Origin: an uncultured Porphyromonadaceae bacterium
Lineage (GTDB): Bacteria > Bacteroidota > Bacteroidia > Bacteroidales > Muribaculaceae
NCBI GenBank assembly: GCA_902495075.1
Contig: CABUVO010000006.1
Location: 75,762-139,761 of the forward strand
Length of the DNA stretch: 64,000 nt
Reading direction: 5' to 3'
Part shown: positions 36,406 to 43,888 of the stretch, piece by piece
How positions within the stretch are numbered: position 1 is the first letter of the stretch
How the letters are laid out: every line of letters begins with the position of its first letter
Position numbers and translations under genes: made by a program
The notes under the pieces: model-generated
Told to the model about the DNA's origin: nothing
The model's database searches: none
The model's input: only the letters and a program-made list of their open reading frames with translations

Positions 36406-37218
36406 ATGAAAAGAAGCGTTGTCTTGATACTAAACGCCTTTATAGCAATCACGGCATCCTCGCAGAGTGTTGCTGTCTTCAGTGAAGGTGACAAAGTCAT
36501 GGGGCGACTTTCAACCGCTGTTGACTCCATCGTATTCTATGATGATGACAAGGCTCTGCAAGGAGTGTCAACGGAGAACCCCTCTGTACGTGAGATTGAC
36601 GGCAGGTGGTGCTCGTTGGGAACTTCCATAACTTGGTATAACGACCAGATTGCCAAAACAAATGGCAAAATCACAGCCGGCTACCAGACTCGCGTGATGA
36701 ATAAGCTCAAATTCAAGTATTTCACAAACAGCGGGGTAAATGGCGGAACTGTGTCAAGTTCTATTAACAATGTAGTATATGCCGATTACTATACAATCGA
36801 ACATGGCATAAATGACTGGGGTAAAAAAGTTACTCCGGGAACATTCGATGATTATCTTAATGACACCGGAAATGGCAGCTTCGCAGCATCATACCGAAAA
36901 CTTATCGACAAGATATACCAAACCAATCCTGATGCCCGCATTGTCATCTGCACTCCGCGCAAAGGATACGGCTACAAAGGATATCTGCCGGATAAATGGG
37001 ATGATGCGATTAACGGCAATTATCTTCAAGATTATGTAGACATAGTGCGTAAGATTGCTGATTACGAAGGTATTCCTGTTGCGGATTTCTTTTCAGAATG
37101 CGGTGGTCAGCATAATCTGCATAGATTGTCTATGGATGTGGCTCTGCATCCTAACGATATCGGTTATCAGCTTATGGCAAATGTTCTGGTTCAGGCATTG
37201 ATCAAGGTAATTAATTGA
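36406..37218 (+). CDS. SGNH/GDSL hydrolase, secreted
   Basis: A 270-residue protein with signal peptide MKRSVVLILNAFIAITASSQ. A short beta segment with the VDSIVFYDDD motif common in Bacteroidales secreted proteins precedes the SGNH domain. Block I is GTSITWYND (Ser nucleophile), the Gly block is NSGVNGG, the Asn block is EHGINDWG, and the C-terminal LHPNDIGY supplies catalytic His. SGNH enzymes in glycan loci are mostly carbohydrate esterases that remove acetyl or acyl groups. The gene lies 14 bp after the LRR gene. Confidence 0.85.
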   Translation: MKRSVVLILNAFIAITASSQSVAVFSEGDKVMGRLSTAVDSIVFYDDDKALQGVSTENPSVREIDGRWCSLGTSITWYNDQIAKTNGKITAGYQTRVMNKLKFKYFTNSGVNGGTVSSSINNVVYADYYTIEHGINDWGKKVTPGTFDDYLNDTGNGSFAASYRKLIDKIYQTNPDARIVICTPRKGYGYKGYLPDKWDDAINGNYLQDYVDIVRKIADYEGIPVADFFSECGGQHNLHRLSMDVALHPNDIGYQLMANVLVQALIKVIN

Positions 37219-37223
37219 CCGCT

Positions 37224-37709
37224 ATGTGTAATAATAGAACGAAAAGATACCTATTTCTACTGGCAGCAATGCTGTATAACACCGCGACATTGCTGCCGGC
37301 AGAAAAAATCCGTATCGATTTCAAGGATGGCGAAATTATCAGCTTTAATCTTGAATCTCATCCTGTTATCAGCATATATGGCAATGAAATCTATATGGTG
37401 ATTGACGGGAAAGCCGTCTCAACATGTCTTTTTGATGATATCCGCAAAATTACATTTGACAAGAATATATCATCCGCCCCGATCTTGCCAATCGGACAGA
37501 GCGAAGTGCATCATGAAGGTAACGTGATTGTTCTGACCGGTTTCAAGCCTGACGGACTCATAAGAGTTATTGGATTGGATGGCATGACAAAAATATCCTC
37601 CGAATTTGATTCCAAAGGATGTTATAGATTCAATACTGCCGATCTACCATCGGGTATATACATCCTGGTAACAGATAGACAAATTATAAAAATAATGGTT
37701 GGTGAATAG
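37224..37709 (+). CDS. Small secreted protein with type-IX-like C-terminal tail
   Basis: About 161 residues from ATG 37224 (MCNNRTKRYLFLLAAMLYNT..). A start at TTG 37215 is possible but less likely. After the signal peptide comes one short beta domain with DDIRKITFDKN, the same kind of motif as VDSIVF in the preceding SGNH protein. A tail SGIYILVTDRQIIKIMVGE resembles a type A sorting sequence. No enzymatic motif is visible. It may be a free-standing tail/stalk piece of the same surface assembly; the function is unknown. Confidence 0.65.
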   Translation: MCNNRTKRYLFLLAAMLYNTATLLPAEKIRIDFKDGEIISFNLESHPVISIYGNEIYMVIDGKAVSTCLFDDIRKITFDKNISSAPILPIGQSEVHHEGNVIVLTGFKPDGLIRVIGLDGMTKISSEFDSKGCYRFNTADLPSGIYILVTDRQIIKIMVGE

Positions 37710-37741
37710 TTTGTATTCACTGAATAAGCGATTCAAGATTT

Positions 37742-38803
37742 ATGAGTAAATTTATAATCCTATGCTTGCTCTTTATCGCGTGGCAGCCTGTCGCTGCCAC
37801 GCGATATTTCGATGCCACGGAATTTACCATATTAGGCAAAGTTTCTGCAGCGAACCCCGGATTCTCACGTATAGACATAAGCCGTTTCCCCAAACAAGGG
37901 AATACCATCACGAAATATGCCGGATTCTCTACTGGTGTTGCCGTGCTGTTCGAAACTGATAGCCCTTATATCAAAGCCCGATGGCGGAACAGATATAAGT
38001 CTGAAGGTCTCAACACAACTCCTCTTATGCAGAGCGGACTTGACCTCTATATCGAACGCGATGGAGAATGGATACATGCCGGTGTCGGACTCCCTACGGA
38101 TTCCCTTTTTGCAGAACACACCCTTGTAGAGAAGATGGACGGATACAAACATACATGTATGCTCTATCTCCCGCTATGGAACGAAATAGAAGAACTCTCA
38201 ATCGGCATATCCGGCAGCGCACATATAAACGCGATCGAGTCTCCATACAAAAAGAAGATAGCGTTTGTGGGGTCGAGCATCACGCATGGAGCTTCCGCTT
38301 CTCGTCCTGGACTTGCATTTCCGGCAAGAATTGGCAGAGCATTGCATGCAGAAGCATTAAACTTAGGCTTTGCGGGAGTATGCAAACTCGATGATTTCTA
38401 TGCCGACCTTATTATATGCACAGATGCTGATGTCTTCGTTATTGATGCTTTTTCCAATCCGTCTGCAGAACAGATTCGCAAACGCCTTCCACATTTTATC
38501 AGCAGAATCAGAAAAAAGAAGAAAGATGTTCCGCTTATTTTCTTACAAACGCTCGAAAGAGAAACTGGCAATTTCAATCTCAAGAAAAGTAATGAGGAGA
38601 AATGGAAACGGATAGCGGCAGAAGAGGGAATGAAACAAGTAATGAAAAAAGATCCAAATATATATTTCATAAATCCGGGAATGCCTCTTGGTGAGACTCA
38701 CGACCGGACTGTTGACGGAGTGCACCCCAACGATGCCGGTTTCGAATCCATTGTCTCAAACCTCTTTCCAACATTGATTTCTATTATTCCTACGGAGCGA
38801 TGA
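37742..38803 (+). CDS. SGNH hydrolase with N-terminal GxDLY domain
   Basis: A 353-residue protein with signal peptide MSKFIILCLLFIAWQPVAA. The N-terminal beta domain (about 25-150) contains SGLDLYIERDG, the GxDLY motif that names this domain. The SGNH domain follows: AFVGSSITHGASAS (nucleophile Ser), FAGVCKLDD, VIDAFSNPS where the usual Asn block is altered, FLQTLERE and DGVHPNDAGF (catalytic Asp/His). It is the second esterase-like gene of the locus. Both have complete Ser and His sites, suggesting removal of two kinds of acyl decoration; this is inference. Confidence 0.85.
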   Translation: MSKFIILCLLFIAWQPVAATRYFDATEFTILGKVSAANPGFSRIDISRFPKQGNTITKYAGFSTGVAVLFETDSPYIKARWRNRYKSEGLNTTPLMQSGLDLYIERDGEWIHAGVGLPTDSLFAEHTLVEKMDGYKHTCMLYLPLWNEIEELSIGISGSAHINAIESPYKKKIAFVGSSITHGASASRPGLAFPARIGRALHAEALNLGFAGVCKLDDFYADLIICTDADVFVIDAFSNPSAEQIRKRLPHFISRIRKKKKDVPLIFLQTLERETGNFNLKKSNEEKWKRIAAEEGMKQVMKKDPNIYFINPGMPLGETHDRTVDGVHPNDAGFESIVSNLFPTLISIIPTER

Positions 38804-38851
38804 TAAAACATCATCGCTCTCTGTTTGTTATTATAGAAAAAAGATTCTGCT

Positions 38852-40153
38852 ATGAAGACATATCTCCCACTCAGCCTGTGCCTGCTCGCCGGCATCATGC
38901 TGCTCCCTGCATGCAGCGACGACGAGCCTTCAATCTCCCCCCTCCCCGAGAAAACATACACGGGCAATGCTGCCCTCAAACTCGAATATAATGACGCTCC
39001 CATGAGCGGCAAGTCCGTAACATACTCCCAAAGTGGCAACACCGCCAATCTGGTGATGAACTCTACCGTCTCTCTCGAAGAATTGTCAGCCGCTCTGAAA
39101 GGACTACCTGCCATCCCCGGTCCCGGCGTATTACCCGGCACACCGGTGCTGACTCTTCCTGTGAATCTACATGCTGACGGCGGTAAATATGAGTTTGAAG
39201 GCTCCGGTGAGACCGATTTCGTCACCTACCGCTATTCAGGAGATGTCAATGCTGATGTCCTTGATTTCGAATTCGAAGATGTGATGCTCAAAAATCAGCG
39301 TCTTGCCAATACCGTCTGGGTTCCGGCACCGACAGAGAAAGAGACGGGCGGCATAGGCTATAAATCCTTACCGCTTCATATCGTATGGGAATGTTCGCTG
39401 CCACCTATCCTTGAAGGTTTCGACGGCACCATACAGGATGCTCTCATATTGATGGCGACACTACCCATCATACCTGTATACAACAACACCGCATACATGT
39501 CTTTAGTGCAAGCCATCGGCAGCGCATTGAAGACAGTAGCATTCCGCCCCGACGGCAATGCCGTCGTAACATATCTGCAGACCAACAACGGCGCGGCACA
39601 GTTCGCGCAAGCACCCATCTGCATGATCCAGTATCTTCCCCTCACCGACAACATCCTAAAGCTCTACATCAACCCCACCGATCTCATGGGGCAAATCCTC
39701 ATCAACAGCTCCAGCCATCCCGACCTACCTGCCAACCCCTTCGGCAAATCGTCAAGGAAAATGGCACGCGCAGATGCCGGTAGCGCCGCGACCGGAGACA
39801 CTGCGGCAACAGAAGGCACCACGTCAGCACCCTCGCTTCAGGATATGATGCAGATAATCTCGAAATTGGCACCGATGCTTTCCGAAGGCATTCCGATGCA
39901 ATATGATCTGACGCAAACGAGCCTCCAACTCTACCTCAACACGGAGACCTTGCTCCCATTACTCCAAGGGGTAATAGTACCACTGCTTGAAGATCCCATC
40001 ATACAGGCAAGCATAATCGAGAAGATCTCCGCCAATCCGTCGCTCAGCGGTTACCTCCCCGTCATCAAAGCCCTCGTCGCCGCCTTCCCCCAGCTCCTCT
40101 CCACCACGACCCGCATCGAGCTCGGCATCAACCTCACAGCCTACAAACCGTAG
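38852..40153 (+). CDS. DUF4925-like lipoprotein
   Basis: A 433-residue lipoprotein: MKTYLPLSLCLLAGIMLLPAC with Cys about residue 21, then acidic SDDEPS. The sequence TYTGNAALKLEYNDAPMSGK and SGDVNADVLDFEFEDV resemble, from memory, the DUF4925 family of Bacteroidales secreted proteins. A low-complexity Ala/Thr/Gly segment (about 305-325) separates two halves. Function unknown. It lies 48 bp downstream of the SGNH gene and may or may not be in that operon. Confidence 0.6.
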   Translation: MKTYLPLSLCLLAGIMLLPACSDDEPSISPLPEKTYTGNAALKLEYNDAPMSGKSVTYSQSGNTANLVMNSTVSLEELSAALKGLPAIPGPGVLPGTPVLTLPVNLHADGGKYEFEGSGETDFVTYRYSGDVNADVLDFEFEDVMLKNQRLANTVWVPAPTEKETGGIGYKSLPLHIVWECSLPPILEGFDGTIQDALILMATLPIIPVYNNTAYMSLVQAIGSALKTVAFRPDGNAVVTYLQTNNGAAQFAQAPICMIQYLPLTDNILKLYINPTDLMGQILINSSSHPDLPANPFGKSSRKMARADAGSAATGDTAATEGTTSAPSLQDMMQIISKLAPMLSEGIPMQYDLTQTSLQLYLNTETLLPLLQGVIVPLLEDPIIQASIIEKISANPSLSGYLPVIKALVAAFPQLLSTTTRIELGINLTAYKP

Positions 40154-40189
40154 CTGCTGTTGCAGTTAATGACAGCCTCTGATCGTAGC

Positions 40190-40472
40190 TGCTGTTGCTC
40201 GCAACTGCAGCCCCATTTTTATTGACAGGAGAACAGTAGTAACAGTATTTTTATCTTGCAATAGAAGATTTTTATTGAACATTAGAACAGTAGTAACATT
40301 AGTTTGATTCAAAATTCTAATGTCCTATTGTTCTAATGTTAAAATTTTATCGATTATCTTCTCCTGTTTCTCTTGTTCTCCTGTCCAAAAAAAACAAAAG
40401 CCGCAAGGCTTCGCGCCCCGCGGCTTTAATATTGATTAAGTTCTCCTGTCAGAAAACCATTAATTATTAATT
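40190..40472 (-). repeat. Left outer arm of the mirror-image locus
   Basis: The 3' flank of the minus-strand secreted-protein gene. Read on the minus strand it holds TTTTCTGACAGGAGAACTTA, the GCCGC..GCGGC terminator, GAGAAACAGGAGAAGATAAT, and ATTTTGAATCAAACTAATGT. The same words follow the plus-strand paralogue at 45512-46085 in the same order relative to the gene. This explains the whole 318-bp gap after 40153. Small CAGTAGTAACAGTA repeats are also present. Confidence 0.8.
40387..40427 (-). terminator. Terminator of the left paralogue
   Basis: Minus strand AAAGCCGC / GCGGCTTT stem around GGGGCGCGAAGCCTT, then TGTTTTTTTT. The same terminator follows the right paralogue at 45615-45653. Confidence 0.8.
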
Positions 40473-42215
40473 TTAAAGAATGACTTTGCTTGCCTTGCCA
40501 TTGACAACGCGAACATAGATGCCTTTCTCCGGCTGACCCTTGACCTCGCGACCCTGCATATCGAACCAGCGAACCTCACCGGCACCCGCAGCCTCGATCT
40601 CCGCAACCCCGGTTGGAGTATCAAGCATGATATTAAGAGTCTTGGTTGCGCTGGGCACTCCGTTGGCATAAGCATAATATTCAAGAGCGCTATGGTCTTT
40701 TGTGACTTTAATACCATTCACATAGTCTGCCTCTTCTACTTTTTTAAAGTCAGAGTTTTCTACTGCTTCGGCGCGAGTTGTAGGATTATTATTTTTTAGT
40801 ATGTGTCGATAATAGATATCCACACCCTCAACTTTCTTAAATTTCACCCAATATTCAGATTTCTCAGAGGTAAGAGTGCCATCTACAATCTCCGTATGTT
40901 CCTCCGCAAATTCCGGATCAGCAGGAGCCTCCGGCTCAACTACGGGCAGCAATGCGTATTTCACTATTATTGTAGAAATACACCCAGATGTCCAATTGGA
41001 AGAACCATTATATGTGAATTTCACTGAGGATTTAGTTTCTTCGCCAGCATTTGTCCAACTACCATCTGTAAATACACCTGCATCTGCACTTAGATTAGCA
41101 TTAGACTTATCCATTATAATTGAAGTAATATAATAACCTTCAACTACTGAAATCGTAAACACATTTCCTTTATAAATAGATAATGTGTTGTCTCTATTAA
41201 TATAAGCAAAGTTGCTTCCGTCAGTATCACTAAAAGTTATATTTGCCAAATTAGAATTGAAGCCACCTTCAACAGCACATAAAGCTTTTGTAGCAGTATT
41301 ATTATTTCCTCCTACTTCACCACTTTTATTCATGAGTTTAGTCGCATAAACTGGTGCTGTAGTCACAGACGGAGAATAAAAATATCCTTCAAGTGGCAAT
41401 GTTGCTATAGTGATAGTTAAATCTGCAACTGGAGATTCTATCATAGAAGATTCACCTTGTACATGTGATTGAGCGCGGAATGAATAAACATCTCCTACCT
41501 TAGCATCTACAGGAATGGTATACTCGTTCCCACTAATCGAAGTCTCATTTACTGTCCAAACTGTCTCAGCTCCTGAAGTAGCACAGGAAACAGATATTTG
41601 GGTACCTGCATACGCTGTTACTTCAGTTTCGGTTGTCTCAATACCATTGATTTTAAATACCGGCGCAGCGCATTCTGTAGGGAATACCGGACCTTGATCT
41701 TCGTTGGCATAAAATTCACAACTGGAGAGTTGCATATTTCCATTACTACCCTTCGCCATATCAAATACTATCTTATAATATTGATTTGGAGCAGGAGACG
41801 GTATATTAAATACACAACCATCGTTTAGACTCGGAGTATTCGATGGAGCTATTTTTTCTCCACTGAATGTTGCAGAATCTGAAATATATAAACCGACACT
41901 GCTAACTGATGCATATTTTTTAAATGTGAGTTTTATCTGAGAAATACTTTTATCAAGGGCAACATTAGAACGTATATAAGCCGTAACAGCGGCTGATGTT
42001 CCGCATCTAATTGGATCTACATTCTGGGTGTTAAAATTATATGAAACCCAATTGCCATCTTTCGAGACTACTTCTTTATTATTTTTATAGCTTGAATTGC
42101 CAGGCCAATTAGATGTATCGCCTTTTGTCGGCACAGAAAAAGCGATTGTCTCTGCTGCTGTCGAGGCGAATGCCGTGGTCAGCAGGAGAAGTGTTGATAG
42201 TAAAAACTTTCCCAT
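40473..42215 (-). CDS. Secreted multidomain protein, left member of inverted pair
   Basis: A 580-residue secreted protein. The signal peptide MGKFLLSTLLLLTTAFASTA is identical in the right member at 43829. The middle has beta-rich domains: a jelly-roll-like part to about residue 170, Ig-like segments, and a region with VYATKLMNKSGEV resembling lectin-type folds. Before the end is a repeat-like YYRHILK..YYAYANG unit. The last 46 residues (TGVAEIEAAGAGEVRWFDMQ, then GREVKGQPEKGIYVRV) are the same in both members and look like a type-IX sorting tail. The function is unknown; the arrangement suggests exchangeable middles between fixed ends. Confidence 0.75.
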   Translation of the reverse strand: MGKFLLSTLLLLTTAFASTAAETIAFSVPTKGDTSNWPGNSSYKNNKEVVSKDGNWVSYNFNTQNVDPIRCGTSAAVTAYIRSNVALDKSISQIKLTFKKYASVSSVGLYISDSATFSGEKIAPSNTPSLNDGCVFNIPSPAPNQYYKIVFDMAKGSNGNMQLSSCEFYANEDQGPVFPTECAAPVFKINGIETTETEVTAYAGTQISVSCATSGAETVWTVNETSISGNEYTIPVDAKVGDVYSFRAQSHVQGESSMIESPVADLTITIATLPLEGYFYSPSVTTAPVYATKLMNKSGEVGGNNNTATKALCAVEGGFNSNLANITFSDTDGSNFAYINRDNTLSIYKGNVFTISVVEGYYITSIIMDKSNANLSADAGVFTDGSWTNAGEETKSSVKFTYNGSSNWTSGCISTIIVKYALLPVVEPEAPADPEFAEEHTEIVDGTLTSEKSEYWVKFKKVEGVDIYYRHILKNNNPTTRAEAVENSDFKKVEEADYVNGIKVTKDHSALEYYAYANGVPSATKTLNIMLDTPTGVAEIEAAGAGEVRWFDMQGREVKGQPEKGIYVRVVNGKASKVIL

Positions 42216-42220
42216 AAGTT
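42153..42220 (-). repeat. 5' cassette, left copy
   Basis: About 65 bp from AACTT before the ATG through the signal-peptide codons are identical to 43824-43888 in inverted orientation. After it the two genes diverge (one extra GCA codon here). Confidence 0.9.
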
Positions 42221-42321
42221 ATTGGAGCGATGAAAAATTATTATTATCTTAGCAGTGGAAATCAAATGGCGTGCATTTCGGCGCTAAATAACTTAGGTAG
42301 AAAAGCTGAGGAAAGCTGTCA

Positions 42322-42367
42322 GGCGAAGCTGGTTGAGTGAAGGCACCTTGGTGCCCCGTATGCCGTC
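42322..42367 (+). repeat. Palindromic repeat left of the transposase
   Basis: GGCGAAGCTGGTTGAGTGAA, then GGCACC-TT-GGTGCC and CCGTATGCCGTC. It is the near-identical inverted partner of 43496-43541, so the two bracket the transposase gene. Confidence 0.88.
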
Positions 42368-42489
42368 ACCCCCATCCTCGCTTCCCAATTCATATCCGCC
42401 TCTCTCCTTTCTCTTCTCCGTCTCAAATTTCCATCTATCCCTCTTAAAATTCAAATTGCAAATTCTGACAATCCTCTAATATTTTCCCG

Positions 42490-43488
42490 ATGATTCCCTA
42501 TAATCCTCATCCGCGTTCGCGACATAGCATGCATCGGCGCGCAAAAGGCAATGACTATCGCGCCCGTCGCATCTATATGATCACTATGACCAAAGCCGCA
42601 GGAGTGAGGAATTTCAGTCGCGTTACGGGCGAGCCGCAATATCCTCCAGGACATCCGCTCGCTCCCAAGGTACAGCTCCTCGCCGCCGGCAGAGTTATCG
42701 CCGAGCAGCTCTTCCGCATCAGGGAGATCAATCCCGACCTTGAGATTTATGACTCAATCATTATGCCAGATCATATCCATTTTATTGTGCATGTGAAAGA
42801 GGTCATAAAGCGCCATCTGGGGAAATATTTAGGCATGTTCAAGGTCAGGATAACCCAGGAGCTGCGGAAACTTGACCCGGTGATGGCTTCTACCGGCGCG
42901 AGCACTTTCGAGGAGAACTATCACGACCGCATTCTATTGAAGCGCGGTCAACTTGATATTATGAAGAAATATATCCGCGACAATCCACGCCGCTTGCTTA
43001 TCAAGCAGAAATATCCTTATTTCTTTCAGCGGCTCCTCGGGGTGAATATCGGCGGGGAGTTATATGATTGCTACGGCAATCCTTTCTTGCTTCAGAATTC
43101 CGATAAGCAGCAGGTTATGGTTCGCTCCGCCTGGAGTGATAAGGATTTCGATGAGCATAAACGGCGCTGGCTCGCCTATGTGAGTCACGGAGCTATCCTT
43201 GTTTCTCCTTTCATTAGCTCCCGTGAGAAAATTGTTAGGGATGAGGCTTTGAATATGGGCGGATCGGTGATTGTGATCAGAAAGGAGAGATTTCCGGTGA
43301 GATACAAACCGGAGAAAAAATATTTTGAGCTTTGCTGCGAAGGGCGATTATTACTGATCTGCCGCCATGAGGCTGCGGAATATTCTCCGGAATTAAGGCG
43401 TAGCGAGGCAATGGATATGAACGGCATCGCCAAGAGGATTGCTGACATTGCCACGGAGAAGATAATTTTTACCGCTCCAAGGAGATAA
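42490..43488 (+). CDS. Y1 (HUH) transposase-like protein, REP-associated type, with C-terminal extension
   Basis: A 332-residue protein. The Y1 domain (about 25-195) has the His-x-His metal site in IIMPDHIHFIVHV and the helix with candidate catalytic Tyr in MKKYIRDNPRRLL; the basic-rich start RRAKGNDYRARRIYMI is typical. These are the traits of REP-associated tyrosine transposases, which act on nearby palindromes as single-stranded DNA. Inverted 46-bp palindromes lie on both sides; the right one is 8 bp after the stop. Residues about 200-332 are an extra domain with GAILVSPFISSREKIV, then a Rossmann-like run to RKERFPVRY, which I do not recognise with certainty. No other transposase genes or long terminal repeats are present. 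Confidence 0.85.
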   Translation: MIPYNPHPRSRHSMHRRAKGNDYRARRIYMITMTKAAGVRNFSRVTGEPQYPPGHPLAPKVQLLAAGRVIAEQLFRIREINPDLEIYDSIIMPDHIHFIVHVKEVIKRHLGKYLGMFKVRITQELRKLDPVMASTGASTFEENYHDRILLKRGQLDIMKKYIRDNPRRLLIKQKYPYFFQRLLGVNIGGELYDCYGNPFLLQNSDKQQVMVRSAWSDKDFDEHKRRWLAYVSHGAILVSPFISSREKIVRDEALNMGGSVIVIRKERFPVRYKPEKKYFELCCEGRLLLICRHEAAEYSPELRRSEAMDMNGIAKRIADIATEKIIFTAPRR

Positions 43489-43495
43489 CTCACTC

Positions 43496-43541
43496 GACGG
43501 CATACGGGGCACCAAGGTGCCTTCACTCAACCGACTTCGCC
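43496..43541 (-). repeat. Palindromic repeat right of the transposase
   Basis: Inverted copy of 42322-42367 (minus strand reads GGCGAAGTCGGTTGAGTGAA, GGCACC-TT-GGTGCC, CCGTATGCCGTC). The rest of the gap to 43828 holds AT-rich sequence and the promoter of the next gene. Confidence 0.88.
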
Positions 43542-43659
43542 CGACGGGCTCTCCGCTTCCGCTGCGCCGCCGAGCGGCTAATTGTTAAAAAATAATGGGA
43601 ACGATTGCGGAATATAAAAATTAATTGCCATAAGAGGATAATATGTGAGAAATTCTTTA

Positions 43660-43667
43660 TACCTTTG
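43660..43667 (+). promoter_or_regulatory. -7 element before the right paralogue
   Basis: TACCTTTG fits TAnnTTTG. It is about 160 nt before the start codon, implying a long leader. An equivalent is not seen before the left paralogue. Confidence 0.45.
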
Positions 43668-43823
43668 TATTAATATTTGAGCAAAAGGTTTAGATGTATA
43701 ATCTTGAGCTTAAATTTAGCAACCAAAATTCGCCAAAATTGCTGAATATCAACAAATTTGCCGTCTGTAATTTATAAAATATACGAACACAATAACTAAT
43801 CAAACAATAACAACTAAATTAAC

Positions 43824-43888
43824 AACTTATGGGAAAGTTTTTACTATCAACACTTCTCCTGCTGACCACGGCATTCGCCTCGACAGCA
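43824..43888 (+). repeat. 5' cassette, right copy
   Basis: Identical to 42153-42220 in inverted orientation from AACTT through the 20 signal-peptide codons. Confidence 0.9.

Noticed and set aside
22341..38803. Prophage or integrative element around the SusC/D locus
   Set aside because: No integrase, attachment-site repeats or phage genes; gene content is a normal nutrient-uptake locus.
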